A stretch of DNA of 64,000 bases from NCBI GenBank assembly GCA_964495785.1, contig CAZBXL010000002.1:1-64000 (forward strand). Direction: 5' to 3'. Positions 52,056-61,176 of the stretch are shown one piece after another (position 1 is the stretch's first letter; each line of letters begins with the position of its first letter). The notes beneath the pieces are model-generated. The model worked only from the letters and a program-made list of their open reading frames with translations, did no database searches and was not told the origin of the DNA. This DNA comes from RFSX01 sp964495785. GTDB lineage: Bacteria; Bacteroidota; Bacteroidia; Chitinophagales; Saprospiraceae. The position numbers and the translations under genes are program-made.

Positions 52056-54032
52056 TTGATATCAAGCAAAAGCATACAAGAAGTACTTGACGTCGCTCAG
52101 GTGACGGATGTCATTGAGGACTATGTGACACTTAAACGTCGTGGTGCTAATATGATGGGCCTTTGTCCATTTCACGATGAGAAGACACCCTCATTTACAG
52201 TATCGCCGAGTAAGAATATCTATAAGTGCTTTGGATGTGGCAAAGGCGGTGGCGCTGTACAGTTTATTATGGAGCATGATAATCTCTCGTTTCCAGAGAC
52301 TATACGCCACTTAGCTAAGCGATACAACATAACGTTAGAGGAGGATGGTGACTTTGACCAGAAAGCCTACAATGACCAAAAGAAAGTAGAGGAAAGTTAT
52401 TTTATTATAAATGATTTTGCCGCGGACTTCTTTAAAAACAATTTACACAATACGGACGAAGGAAAGCTAATAGCTCTCTCCTACTTCAAAGAGAGAGGAT
52501 TCAACGGTCAGACTGTTGAGAAATTTGATCTTGGCTATGCACTTGATAATGGGACAGCTCTCACAGAAAAAGCTAAGGCAGCTCAATATAATCTAGAGTT
52601 CATGCAGACCCTTGGACTGACATCTAAGAATGGTTACGATTTCTTTAGATCACGAGTCATGTTCCCTATCCATAATCTGACAGGTAAGATTATTGCCTTT
52701 GCCGGAAGAACACTCAGTAATTCTAAGAAGCAACCCAAGTACATTAATTCGCCAGAGACACCTATCTATAACAAGCGTAAGATCTTATACGGCATGCACC
52801 TTGCTAAAGCCGCGATAAAAAAAGCTGATAATTGTTTCATAGTCGAGGGATACACTGACGTAATTAGTATGCACCAAAATGGCGTAGAAAATGTAGCAGC
52901 TTCATCAGGTACCTCACTCACAACTGATCAAGTCAGATTAGTTAAGAGGTATACGAACAATATCACTTTTCTATACGATGGAGATGCCGCTGGAATTAAG
53001 GCTTCTATAAGGGGTCTCGATATCGTATTAGAATCAGATATGAATGCTCGTTTGGTCTCGCTGCCAGAGGGTGATGATCCAGACTCATTTGTAAAGAAAA
53101 TGGGTAACGATGGATTTTTAAACTTTGTAGAAGAAAACTCAAAAGATTTTATCCATTTTAAAATGGATTTGCTCAAAGAGGAAGCTTTGGCTAATCCTAT
53201 CAAGAAGTCCGAAGTCATCAATGACATCTTAAACAGCATCGCTAAAATAAGAGATGCGATTAAGAGATCTCTCTACGTCAAAGAATGTGCTCAATTATTT
53301 GATATAGAAGAGACCCTACTCGTACGTGAGACCAATAAGGTCATCCGGAATAATATCAAACAAAAAAGAGTAGAAAAAGAACGAGAAGAACGTCGGCAAT
53401 TGGGTGATGTCCCGGATGAAACAGAATACATCCCTGAAGAACAAATCTATCACCAACAGACGACAAAGTTTGCAACCAAAAGACATCACGAATATCAAGA
53501 AAAAGATCTTGCAAGAATCATAGTGATGGCTGGAAATCTTGACATCAAGGATGAGGATGGATCAATCATTAAAGTGGCCGACCTTATCTATTCTAATATA
53601 AACGATGTATTCGACTACTTCACCAATGACCTATATAAACGTATCATTCAAGAAGGTTTTAATATATCTGAAGCAGCAGAAGAAGTTAATATTGTAGATC
53701 ACTTCGTGAGACATTCTGATCCTGAGATTAGTGCTTTTGCAATTGATAGCAATAGTACAAAGTATGAATATGCCAACTGGGAAAGTAAAGAAGTCTCTCT
53801 CCAAACTCAGAAAGCACCTGAAAATAATTTCTATTTAGATAGTATTCAATCTATATATAGATTCAAATTAAAAAAGGTCAATCTCGTACTCAAAGAATTA
53901 GGTAAGCGTATCGCTGTACTGACAGCGGAAGCACCCGATAAAATTAATGATGCTTTAGAAGGCTATAAAGAACTAACTGAAATCAAAAAAGAAATTGCAA
54001 ATAAGTTAGGTACCGTTATACCAGGAGAGTAG
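52056..54032 (+). CDS. dnaG: DNA primase
   Basis: The 658-residue primase begins with TTG at 52056; the translation from there (MISSKSIQEVLDVAQVTDVI) matches the conserved N-terminus of the family, so TTG is the real start. Zinc-binding domain: CPFHDEKTPSFTVSPSKN and CFGCGKGG (about 38-65). TOPRIM domain: VEGYTDVISMHQNGVENVAA (about 265) and FLYDGDAAGIKAS (about 305). The C-terminal part would contact DnaB helicase. It makes RNA primers for replication. It stands alone, divergent from lysA. Confidence 0.95.
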   Translation: MISSKSIQEVLDVAQVTDVIEDYVTLKRRGANMMGLCPFHDEKTPSFTVSPSKNIYKCFGCGKGGGAVQFIMEHDNLSFPETIRHLAKRYNITLEEDGDFDQKAYNDQKKVEESYFIINDFAADFFKNNLHNTDEGKLIALSYFKERGFNGQTVEKFDLGYALDNGTALTEKAKAAQYNLEFMQTLGLTSKNGYDFFRSRVMFPIHNLTGKIIAFAGRTLSNSKKQPKYINSPETPIYNKRKILYGMHLAKAAIKKADNCFIVEGYTDVISMHQNGVENVAASSGTSLTTDQVRLVKRYTNNITFLYDGDAAGIKASIRGLDIVLESDMNARLVSLPEGDDPDSFVKKMGNDGFLNFVEENSKDFIHFKMDLLKEEALANPIKKSEVINDILNSIAKIRDAIKRSLYVKECAQLFDIEETLLVRETNKVIRNNIKQKRVEKEREERRQLGDVPDETEYIPEEQIYHQQTTKFATKRHHEYQEKDLARIIVMAGNLDIKDEDGSIIKVADLIYSNINDVFDYFTNDLYKRIIQEGFNISEAAEEVNIVDHFVRHSDPEISAFAIDSNSTKYEYANWESKEVSLQTQKAPENNFYLDSIQSIYRFKLKKVNLVLKELGKRIAVLTAEAPDKINDALEGYKELTEIKKEIANKLGTVIPGE

Positions 54033-54075
54033 GTTTAGTAAAATTTAATTTAGAAGTGCATACTCATCATAATTT

Positions 54076-54474
54076 CTATTCGTGCACATATACAATCTTT
54101 CTGAATCTTTTATATGGAAACAACGAAGCGATAAAAAAAGCAAAACTCATCCTAAAGTATTTTTGATAAGGATTGTGATCAGATACAAAGAGTTTGTCTT
54201 TCCTTTTAGAATACTTAAGATCTATATGGTCGTTAATTTTAAGTTGATTACACAATTTATATTTTGAGACCACCTCATATTCCTTAGCCATGTATTCTAC
54301 AAATATAGAAGTTGTCCTTCTGAAGCTGCATTTTTTAAACACAACCTTCGCAGTGACATCGTATCCGTTTTTTATTTCTGAATCATAGATTTTATCTAAG
54401 CTATAAAAGAAAATTAAAATAGTGATAGAACTAATGATCCATAATAGTTTATACACACCTATCCTTTCTATCAT
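54076..54474 (-). CDS. hypothetical two-helix membrane protein
   Basis: The 132-residue protein has an N-terminal helix (LLWIISSITILIFFYSLDKI), a small beta-rich soluble part (TAKVVFKKCSFRRTTSIFVE, LKINDHIDLKYSKRKDKLFV) and a second hydrophobic segment (FRMSFAFFIASLFPYKRF). The central part resembles DUF3592-type proteins but I cannot assign it. It lies between dnaG and fbaA. Confidence 0.5.
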   Translation of the reverse strand: MIERIGVYKLLWIISSITILIFFYSLDKIYDSEIKNGYDVTAKVVFKKCSFRRTTSIFVEYMAKEYEVVSKYKLCNQLKINDHIDLKYSKRKDKLFVSDHNPYQKYFRMSFAFFIASLFPYKRFRKIVYVHE

Positions 54475-54530
54475 ATGTTGCTTTTATTGTTCAAAACGAA
54501 AAAAAATCTGATTGGTTTTATGCAAAAAAA

Positions 54531-54555
54531 AATGCCAAGAAAACATCTTGGCATT
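54531..54555 (-). terminator. terminator of fbaA
   Basis: AATGCCAAGA (54531-54540) pairs with TCTTGGCATT (54546-54555) over a 5-nt loop, followed on the minus strand by a T-run (A-run at 54523-54532). It is 29 bp past the fbaA stop. Confidence 0.85.
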
Positions 54556-54583
54556 ATATCGTAAACTTATTAATCTTAAGTGA

Positions 54584-55654
54584 CTACACCGCTTGATTAA
54601 TACAGTTAAGGTCTTCAAAAGCTAGCTTGAGTCTTTCATTAAAAGATTGCTCGGCTACACGTAACCATTTTCTTGGATCGTAGTATTTTTTGTTAGGCTT
54701 ATCATCACCTTCAGGATTACCGATCTGTGATTGCATGTATCCTACCTTTGGCTCATAGTAATCTCTAACCCCAGTCCAAAACGCCCATTGCTGATCCGTA
54801 TCTATATTCATTTTCACAACACCGTAATCAATGGCTTCTCTGATCTCTTCTCTACTGGATCCAGAACCACCATGAAATACAAACTTAATAGGATTGTCTC
54901 CAGACAAGTTATGTTTCTCCTTAAGGAATAGTTGCGAGTTCTTGAGAATCTTAGGCGTCAGCTCCACATTACCTGGTTTGTATACACCATGTACATTACC
55001 AAATGCCGCAGCTATGGTAAACTTATCAGAGACAGCACTTAATTGCTCATAACTGTAAGCTACTTCTTCTGGCTGAGTATATAACTTAGAATTATCTATA
55101 TCTGTATTATCTACCCCATCCTCTTCTCCACCAGTCACACCAAGTTCTATCTCTATGGATATTCCTATCTGATGCATCCTTTTGAAGTAGTCCACACAAG
55201 TACCAATATTTTCCTCTAAAGGTTCTTCTGACAAGTCTAACATATGAGAAGAATAAAGTGGTTTTTTATGCACCTCATAGTACTTCTCTGAAGCATCAAT
55301 CAACCCAGAAACCCAAGGCAATAATTTCTTAGCACAGTGGTCAGTATGTAATATAACTGAGACTCCATAAGCTTCTGCCATATGGTGCACGTGATGAGCT
55401 CCTGATATACCACCTAAGATGGCCGCTTTCTGTTCTTCATTACTTAATCCCTTACCAGCAAAAAAGCTTGCTCCCCCATTTGAGAATTGAATAATGATAG
55501 GTGAGTTAATATCTCGAGCAGTCTCCAGACATGCGTTAACGGTATTAGTGCCTACGACGTTGACTGCGGGTATAGCATAGTTGTGCTCATTAGCATGATC
55601 AAGCAATGCTGTAACTTCATCTCCGTATAGAACGCCTTTTCTGAATTTTGACAT
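54584..55654 (-). CDS. fbaA: class II fructose-bisphosphate aldolase
   Basis: The 356-residue enzyme splits or forms fructose 1,6-bisphosphate in glycolysis and gluconeogenesis. Zinc ligands are visible in VILHTDHCAKKLLPW (about 105), with EIELGVTGGEEDGVDN (about 170), FGNVHGVYKPGNVEL (about 220) and the FVFHGGSGSSREEI phosphate site (about 265). This is the FbaA (class IIa) branch by length and motifs. It lies 34 bp after trxB on the same strand and has a good terminator. Confidence 0.95.
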   Translation of the reverse strand: MSKFRKGVLYGDEVTALLDHANEHNYAIPAVNVVGTNTVNACLETARDINSPIIIQFSNGGASFFAGKGLSNEEQKAAILGGISGAHHVHHMAEAYGVSVILHTDHCAKKLLPWVSGLIDASEKYYEVHKKPLYSSHMLDLSEEPLEENIGTCVDYFKRMHQIGISIEIELGVTGGEEDGVDNTDIDNSKLYTQPEEVAYSYEQLSAVSDKFTIAAAFGNVHGVYKPGNVELTPKILKNSQLFLKEKHNLSGDNPIKFVFHGGSGSSREEIREAIDYGVVKMNIDTDQQWAFWTGVRDYYEPKVGYMQSQIGNPEGDDKPNKKYYDPRKWLRVAEQSFNERLKLAFEDLNCINQAV

Positions 55655-55688
55655 AGTTTCTGTTAGTTATTTCGTTATTGTAATATTC

Positions 55689-56627
55689 TTAAATGATCTC
55701 TTTAGCAGCTAAATATCTTTCTGCATCCAGAGCAGCCATACAACCTGTACCTGCAGCTGTGACCGCTTGTCTATACACATGATCCTGAGCATCTCCACTT
55801 GCGAATACGCCCTCTGCTTTAGTCTTAGTAGAGTCTGGTTGAGTAATGATATAACCTGCATCATTAAAGTCTAACCAAGGCTGGAAGATACTTGTATTTG
55901 GCTTATGACCTATAGCAACAAAAAATCCAGATGCATCAATAACCGATTCTTGCTTCGTTTGATTATTTATCACTTTAGCTCCTACTACCTCCTCATCTCC
56001 AAGGACTTCTACAGTTTCTGTATTCCAGTGTACCTTTAAATTTTCTGTCTTCATTACCCTCTTCTGCATAATCTTAGAAGCTCTCAACTCATCTCTTCTC
56101 ACTAACAAGTGTACGGTTGGACATAACTTAGCTAAGTACGTTGCCTCCTCAGCAGCTGTATCGCCCCCGCCTACAACGATGACATCTTGCCCTTTGTAAA
56201 AGAAACCATCACATACTGCACAAGCTGAAACTCCTTTATTCATAAGTCGGGTCTCAGACTCTAATCCAAGCCACTTGGCACTTGCACCAGTTGAGATAAT
56301 TACTGAGTGTGTTTTGATTACATCACCAGTTTCAGTTGTTAATGTGTGTACGGGACCAGAAAAATCTACAGCTGTTATCATCTCAGATATGATCTTAGTA
56401 TCAAATCTTTCAGCTTGCTTTTTGAAATCAGCCATCATCTGAGGGCCTACAACACCCTCAGGATATCCTGGATAATTCTCTACATCATTGGTAATCATCA
56501 ATTGACCACCGGGTTCTTTTCCAGTATACAATACTGGTTTCATTCCTGCTCTTGCAGCATATATCGCCGCTGTATAACCTGCAGGCCCAGAGCCCACTAT
56601 CGTACATAAGTTTATTTCCTCTGACAT
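55689..56627 (-). CDS. trxB: thioredoxin-disulfide reductase
   Basis: The canonical 312-residue enzyme reduces thioredoxin with NADPH. It shows the FAD site CTIVGSGPAGYTAAIYAARA, the redox pair ACAVCDGFFY (about 138), the NADPH site VIVVGGGDTAAEEATYLAKL and the final GVFASGDAQDHVYRQAVTAA. Compared with the fusion at 15745-17154 it lacks glutaredoxin domains and has CAVC instead of CATC. It is the general reductase and is probably co-transcribed with fbaA. Confidence 0.95.
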   Translation of the reverse strand: MSEEINLCTIVGSGPAGYTAAIYAARAGMKPVLYTGKEPGGQLMITNDVENYPGYPEGVVGPQMMADFKKQAERFDTKIISEMITAVDFSGPVHTLTTETGDVIKTHSVIISTGASAKWLGLESETRLMNKGVSACAVCDGFFYKGQDVIVVGGGDTAAEEATYLAKLCPTVHLLVRRDELRASKIMQKRVMKTENLKVHWNTETVEVLGDEEVVGAKVINNQTKQESVIDASGFFVAIGHKPNTSIFQPWLDFNDAGYIITQPDSTKTKAEGVFASGDAQDHVYRQAVTAAGTGCMAALDAERYLAAKEII

Positions 56628-56681
56628 CTTGTTATCTTAATTTTCATACAAAAATATAATTCTTTAGGGATTAACGTGAAT

Positions 56682-56689
56682 CAAAGGTA
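56682..56689 (-). promoter_or_regulatory. -7 promoter element (TACCTTTG) for trxB-fbaA
   Basis: TACCTTTG on the minus strand matches TAnnTTTG, 54 bp before the trxB ATG. No clear -33 box at the expected distance. Confidence 0.45.
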
Positions 56690-56734
56690 ATTTGATCAAA
56701 AGAACTAATATTAAATTATATATGTTTACAACTT

Positions 56735-58276
56735 ATGCATTCATTATCAGAGATTTATACGACAAGCACTTCCTTGAGTGTAGTCATGTGGCTATCTGTA
56801 GTTCTGCTGATTTCAGGTATATTCAATAAGAAATCCTCCTTGTCTTTTGTGTCATTGATATTGCTTCTTTTTGTAGCTTATAAAATGAAAGGACAGCTTG
56901 AGGTGCAAAGTGTATCAAGGTATGGAGCCAACCTCATATTGGTTTCAGTATTAGCCTATTTTAGCCAAGGCATTAAGGACAAAGCCGCCATATCGGTGTA
57001 TACGGTTATTGCGTCATTGTCTTTCTTTGTGATCCACAGTTATATCCCACTTAATGCTGTAAGATCTGCACCACATAAAGAAACTATAAAATCGAGTCTA
57101 CCACAACTGGATAGTAACGCAGAATTACTTGTTAGATTTGAGTCTCAAAAAGATCTACTTACTTGGATTGATAAACACGATTCAAATTATAATATCATCT
57201 ATCCAGCATTCAATCCAAAAGATAAATCATATAATCTTGATGAATACCTCATTGTAGATCTCAAGCCCAATGAAAATGTGCAAGATAAGATAGATGAATT
57301 AGAAAAACTTGACCTTGTCTCATATGTAGAGGGCAATGAAATATTAGAACTAAAGCTACCGTCTTCTGATAAAGAAAAGAGCTCATCAGATATCCAATCT
57401 AAGCAAGATCCCTTCAGGGAAAAACAGTGGATGGCCAATAAATTTGACCTTGAAAAATTCCATAATGATATCTTAAAGATGTCAGCAAGTTATAATTCTG
57501 AGGGCTGCACTATTGCTATATTAGACACAGGAGTAGATGCTAATCATGAAGACCTTAAAGGGAATTACCAAAGCACCTCGACAACTTACGACTCTGACAA
57601 AAGAGGTCATGGTACTCACTGTGCAGGTATCGCTGCAGCAGTTACTGGAAACAACATCGGTATCTCATCATGGATCCCAATGGGCTTACCTATCAAGGTC
57701 ACAAGTATTAAAGTTCTAAGTAGTAGTGGGATCGGCAGCCAAAGAACAATAATCAATGGTATATTAGAAGCTGCTGACAATGGCTACCAAATCATATCCA
57801 TGAGCTTAGGAGGTCGTAGTAATCCTGAGAGAGAACAAGCCTATAATGATGCTATCAGATATGCTAATGACAAGGGCAGTATTGTCATCGTCGCAGCCGG
57901 AAATTCTTCATCAGATGCAGCAAGATATAGTCCTGCCAATACTCCTGGTGTCATAGCAGTAGCAGCTTTAGATTCCAAAATGGAATTAGCAGATTTTAGT
58001 AATTCTGTTGATAAACTTTCTCAAGGGATAGCCGCTCCAGGTGCAGATATTTTCTCTACATTACCTAATAATAAATATGGCATCAACAGTGGTACCTCAA
58101 TGGCTGCACCTTTCGTCAGTGGTGTGATAAGCATTATGAAATATTATAATCCCAATCTAACGACTGAAGAAGTCTACTACTACTTAGAGGCGAGTGCTAT
58201 CAAAAAAAATAATCAACTTATAATCAATCCTTCGGGAGCACTCCAGCTCATGTTGGAAGCTCAGTCAACTGAATGA
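56735..58276 (+). CDS. multi-pass membrane subtilisin-like protease (S8)
   Basis: This 513-residue protein has no ordinary signal peptide: the first 100 residues are three to four membrane helices (SLSVVMWLSVVLLISGIF, SLSFVSLILLLFVAYKM, GANLILVSVLAYFSQ, ISVYTVIASLSFFVIHSYI). A soluble prodomain-like segment follows (about 125-210), then a subtilase domain with Asp in IAILDTGVDANHEDL (about 264), His in RGHGTHCAG (about 295) and Ser in SGTSMAAPFVSG (about 455). The catalytic triad is complete. A subtilase tethered by several helices is uncommon. Its 3' end overlaps aroK on the opposite strand by 29 bp. Confidence 0.85.
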   Translation: MHSLSEIYTTSTSLSVVMWLSVVLLISGIFNKKSSLSFVSLILLLFVAYKMKGQLEVQSVSRYGANLILVSVLAYFSQGIKDKAAISVYTVIASLSFFVIHSYIPLNAVRSAPHKETIKSSLPQLDSNAELLVRFESQKDLLTWIDKHDSNYNIIYPAFNPKDKSYNLDEYLIVDLKPNENVQDKIDELEKLDLVSYVEGNEILELKLPSSDKEKSSSDIQSKQDPFREKQWMANKFDLEKFHNDILKMSASYNSEGCTIAILDTGVDANHEDLKGNYQSTSTTYDSDKRGHGTHCAGIAAAVTGNNIGISSWIPMGLPIKVTSIKVLSSSGIGSQRTIINGILEAADNGYQIISMSLGGRSNPEREQAYNDAIRYANDKGSIVIVAAGNSSSDAARYSPANTPGVIAVAALDSKMELADFSNSVDKLSQGIAAPGADIFSTLPNNKYGINSGTSMAAPFVSGVISIMKYYNPNLTTEEVYYYLEASAIKKNNQLIINPSGALQLMLEAQSTE

Positions 58277-58790
58277 TATCTTCAACAATTGTATCAACAT
58301 TTTGACTGGCATCGATTATACCTTTGCTATCATAATAATATCTCTCTCTGTTAACCAACTTTGAGGTTATAAATCCTTTAAGTTCTTCTGGACTATTGAG
58401 ATTCTGCAAGAGTGGCCGAGTACTTCTTAATTCTTCTCTCCATAGCCTTATGGACAGTTGCTGAGCACTGATGTATAAATAATAGGAGTCAGAATATCGA
58501 TTGATAATTTCTATTGCAGCTTCAGTACATGGCAAACCACCGCCTGTGCTGATAACAGTATTCTCTAAGTGTGCAGCTTCTTCTATGACTTCTAACTCAG
58601 CCTCTCTGAAAGCCCCCTCGCCATATGTGCTGAATACTGAAGATATATCCATTCCAAACCTCTTTTCTATGGCTATATCAGTGTCTAAGTAACGCCACTT
58701 TAGCTTTTCTGATAAAGCTCTGCCCACAGTAGATTTTCCACTACCCATAAATCCCATAAGGCACAATGCTCTTGATTTAGTACTACTCAC
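58248..58790 (-). CDS. aroK: shikimate kinase
   Basis: At 180 residues this enzyme phosphorylates shikimate in aromatic amino-acid synthesis. Walker A: MGFMGSGKSTVGRALSEKL (about 12-30); shikimate-binding LDTDIAIEKRFGMDIS and FREAELEVIEEAA; VISTGGGLPC (about 76-86); and the lid RLWREELRSTRPLL. It is convergent with the membrane subtilase and overlaps its 3' end by 29 bp. Confidence 0.93.
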   Translation of the reverse strand: MSSTKSRALCLMGFMGSGKSTVGRALSEKLKWRYLDTDIAIEKRFGMDISSVFSTYGEGAFREAELEVIEEAAHLENTVISTGGGLPCTEAAIEIINRYSDSYYLYISAQQLSIRLWREELRSTRPLLQNLNSPEELKGFITSKLVNRERYYYDSKGIIDASQNVDTIVEDIIQLTELPT

Positions 58791-58963
58791 TTTACTATAT
58801 TGATGAATTCAAGATATGAAATTATATATAATTAGCACTTATTCTATTACAATCGCTGAGTTAGAGAAGTAGTTCCTATTCTCAATAAAATTGAAGCCCA
58901 TATTTGCATAATAAATGAATGAACACTTCGTACATTAGCGCAACTTAATTCAAAACTAATCAA

Positions 58964-59281
58964 ATGATAAATCTACAATCTGGGGGAATGTCTCCTGGCA
59001 TAGCGCAATTGGTATTTTTCGCATCCATATTTATGATCATGTACTTCTTTTTCTTACGTCCCCAAGTGAAGAAACAGAAAGCACAAGATACTTTTGCTAA
59101 CAGCCTAGCCAAAGGTGATGAAGTGGTAACAGGGAGTGGCATCATAGGTAAAATCAATAAGATAGAAGGCGGTATTATACACCTCCAAATAGATCAGAAG
59201 ACTTTTATAAGAGTGCTTAAAGGCGCTATCTCACGTGAGATGACAGAGAACTTAGGTAAAAGTAAAAAAGGCGAGGAGTAA
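58964..59281 (+). CDS. yajC: preprotein translocase subunit YajC
   Basis: The 105-residue protein has one membrane helix (LVFFASIFMIMYFFFLRPQV, about 18-37) and the YajC soluble tail with FANSLAKGDEVVTGSGIIGK and FIRVLKGAISREM. It is an accessory part of SecDF-YajC, which helps protein export. The start MINLQSGGMSPGIAQ fits the family length. Confidence 0.93.
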   Translation: MINLQSGGMSPGIAQLVFFASIFMIMYFFFLRPQVKKQKAQDTFANSLAKGDEVVTGSGIIGKINKIEGGIIHLQIDQKTFIRVLKGAISREMTENLGKSKKGEE

Positions 59282-59365
59282 GCTGCATTTACACTTTAAT
59301 AAAAAATGGCAATCTTTTAGAGAATCGTCGAATCATATCTCAAAAGGTATAGCCTCCATAACCCT

Positions 59366-61015
59366 TTACTTAAGAAATATTTTCTGACTGTAATGGAGTC
59401 CGGTTTTCAATTTAACGGTAATGACGTATATACCTGTGGCGTAAACATATCTCAATTGAATCTTATTATCTGAGTAAGGTTGGTGTTCCATTAATCTACC
59501 ATAGACGTCTCTTACTTCTATATAATCTATATCATCATCGAACCCCTCAAAATTTATGGTAAGTCTATCAGAAGAATAAATTATGTAATCAACACTTAAG
59601 TTTTCAGTTGATGAGATAACAAGATCACAATCGTTAGGATTGAGTTCGATAGGAGGGCCTGGTGTGATGTCTACATTATCAAACCCAGAATAATTTAGAG
59701 GATATTTATACGCTCTAAAGTTGCTATTGTTATTGACATTCTGACCTTGAGTAGCTGGAAAATCTCCAAACAAAGGAATCTCATATTCCCATGCGATTTC
59801 TCTATCAGCTGTTATTTCAAAAATTCTACCTGGCGTGCCAGAATTCACTATAGTATTTCCATTATCTAATCTAAGTGCATTAGATAAAAATGGGCTATAA
59901 AATCTTTCATCAGTTTGATTGCCATATATATTGATTGCAGTTGCAGGACCAAATGCTATAGAGTCTTCTTTAATATAAAATCCTGGACTTGATTGAGGAG
60001 GGTACAACAATTGGATTTCAGAATAATCAGCCCCTGGTCTTGCATTTCCATTATTGAATATCATTATTGCACCTTCGTCCTCAAGACCTTCATCTATCCA
60101 ATTGACTCCATGTTGTCCCCATAGCATTTGGTTATCCGCCGTTCCTACTTTGTAGGCAAATGGATTTCCCCATCTATACAAAATATCCCCACCTTGCCCA
60201 TATCTTCCGCCTGTATGCCCAGCAGCTTCTTCTGTCGTAGTACTATGATCTAAAATCCAAATCTCATCAGAGTTTCTTATAGAAATGAGTATCTGATCTA
60301 AATCTTCATTGTAGTCGATAGCATTAAAATGAAACCAATCTCTTGAAGCATTAGAGTTACCGCTACTAAGGTCTGGTTGATTGATATCAAATAATTCAGG
60401 ATGCTCAGACACTACCCCAAAACCATCTTTTGTATCATCAAAATCTTGGATTAAGTGATCGTTAATATGCCACTCCCAAACAATACGAGCACTGTCTATT
60501 CCTACAGGTTCTAATTCAATAATTTTTTCTGACCACATAAAATTTTGGGGAGCTATCTGTGATGGATTTCTTCCCAGTTGAATAATCTCATCTCTAAAAG
60601 TCAATTGCCACGTTAAGACCAGTACATTACCATTGGGTATCATTATAGCATCATGATGAGAAAGTTGTTCTTCAGTATTGATCTCATATTTCCAAACAAG
60701 ATTATTATCCCAATCAACTAACTCGATACCTCCAGCATTACTTGCAGAAGTATATGGCCCTACCGGATCTACCTTGTACGTACGTAGCATGAGACCACTG
60801 TCCAATAAATAAGCTGACAAACCAGGTCTTGTTCCCCTATCCCACTCATTAACAAGATTACCGCAATTATCTACAAGATAAGCCTTAGTACTTGAGAATG
60901 GAGAGAAGAAAGTCAAACCTTCAGAAACATCATCTGTTGAAGATAATACACCTACAGTCTGAGCATTTGCAGTAAGAGCTAAGCTACTGAGTAATATGAT
61001 TAATATATTTTTCAT
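59366..61015 (-). CDS. arylsulfotransferase-like secreted protein with T9SS sorting domain
   Basis: The 549-residue protein has a signal peptide (MKNILIILLSSLALTANAQ). The main body resembles aryl-sulfate sulfotransferase-type beta-propellers: VDWDNNLVWKYEINTEEQ, LSHHDAIMIPNGNVLVLTWQ, RIVWEWHINDHLIQDF, WFHFNAIDYNEDLDQIL and NTIVNSGTPGRIFEIT. The C-terminal 80 residues form a T9SS sorting domain (VRDVYGRLMEHQPYSDNK, YATGIYVITVKLKTG). The family transfers sulfate between phenols in some bacteria; activity here is not shown. HHD and WFHFN match the histidines of the family's active site. Confidence 0.75.
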   Translation of the reverse strand: MKNILIILLSSLALTANAQTVGVLSSTDDVSEGLTFFSPFSSTKAYLVDNCGNLVNEWDRGTRPGLSAYLLDSGLMLRTYKVDPVGPYTSASNAGGIELVDWDNNLVWKYEINTEEQLSHHDAIMIPNGNVLVLTWQLTFRDEIIQLGRNPSQIAPQNFMWSEKIIELEPVGIDSARIVWEWHINDHLIQDFDDTKDGFGVVSEHPELFDINQPDLSSGNSNASRDWFHFNAIDYNEDLDQILISIRNSDEIWILDHSTTTEEAAGHTGGRYGQGGDILYRWGNPFAYKVGTADNQMLWGQHGVNWIDEGLEDEGAIMIFNNGNARPGADYSEIQLLYPPQSSPGFYIKEDSIAFGPATAINIYGNQTDERFYSPFLSNALRLDNGNTIVNSGTPGRIFEITADREIAWEYEIPLFGDFPATQGQNVNNNSNFRAYKYPLNYSGFDNVDITPGPPIELNPNDCDLVISSTENLSVDYIIYSSDRLTINFEGFDDDIDYIEVRDVYGRLMEHQPYSDNKIQLRYVYATGIYVITVKLKTGLHYSQKIFLK

Positions 61016-61176
61016 GCATTATGATGGTTGAGTAATTTCGGACTTTACAATATACAGCAGTACATTCATTAAAGTTAAGGATATGGGCAGAGAATTAAAA
61101 TAATCACTTTATGTACTATACAGTAATCAATTTTAATAGCATTATATCTCTTCCTCGTCTCGACACATTATTGCGT

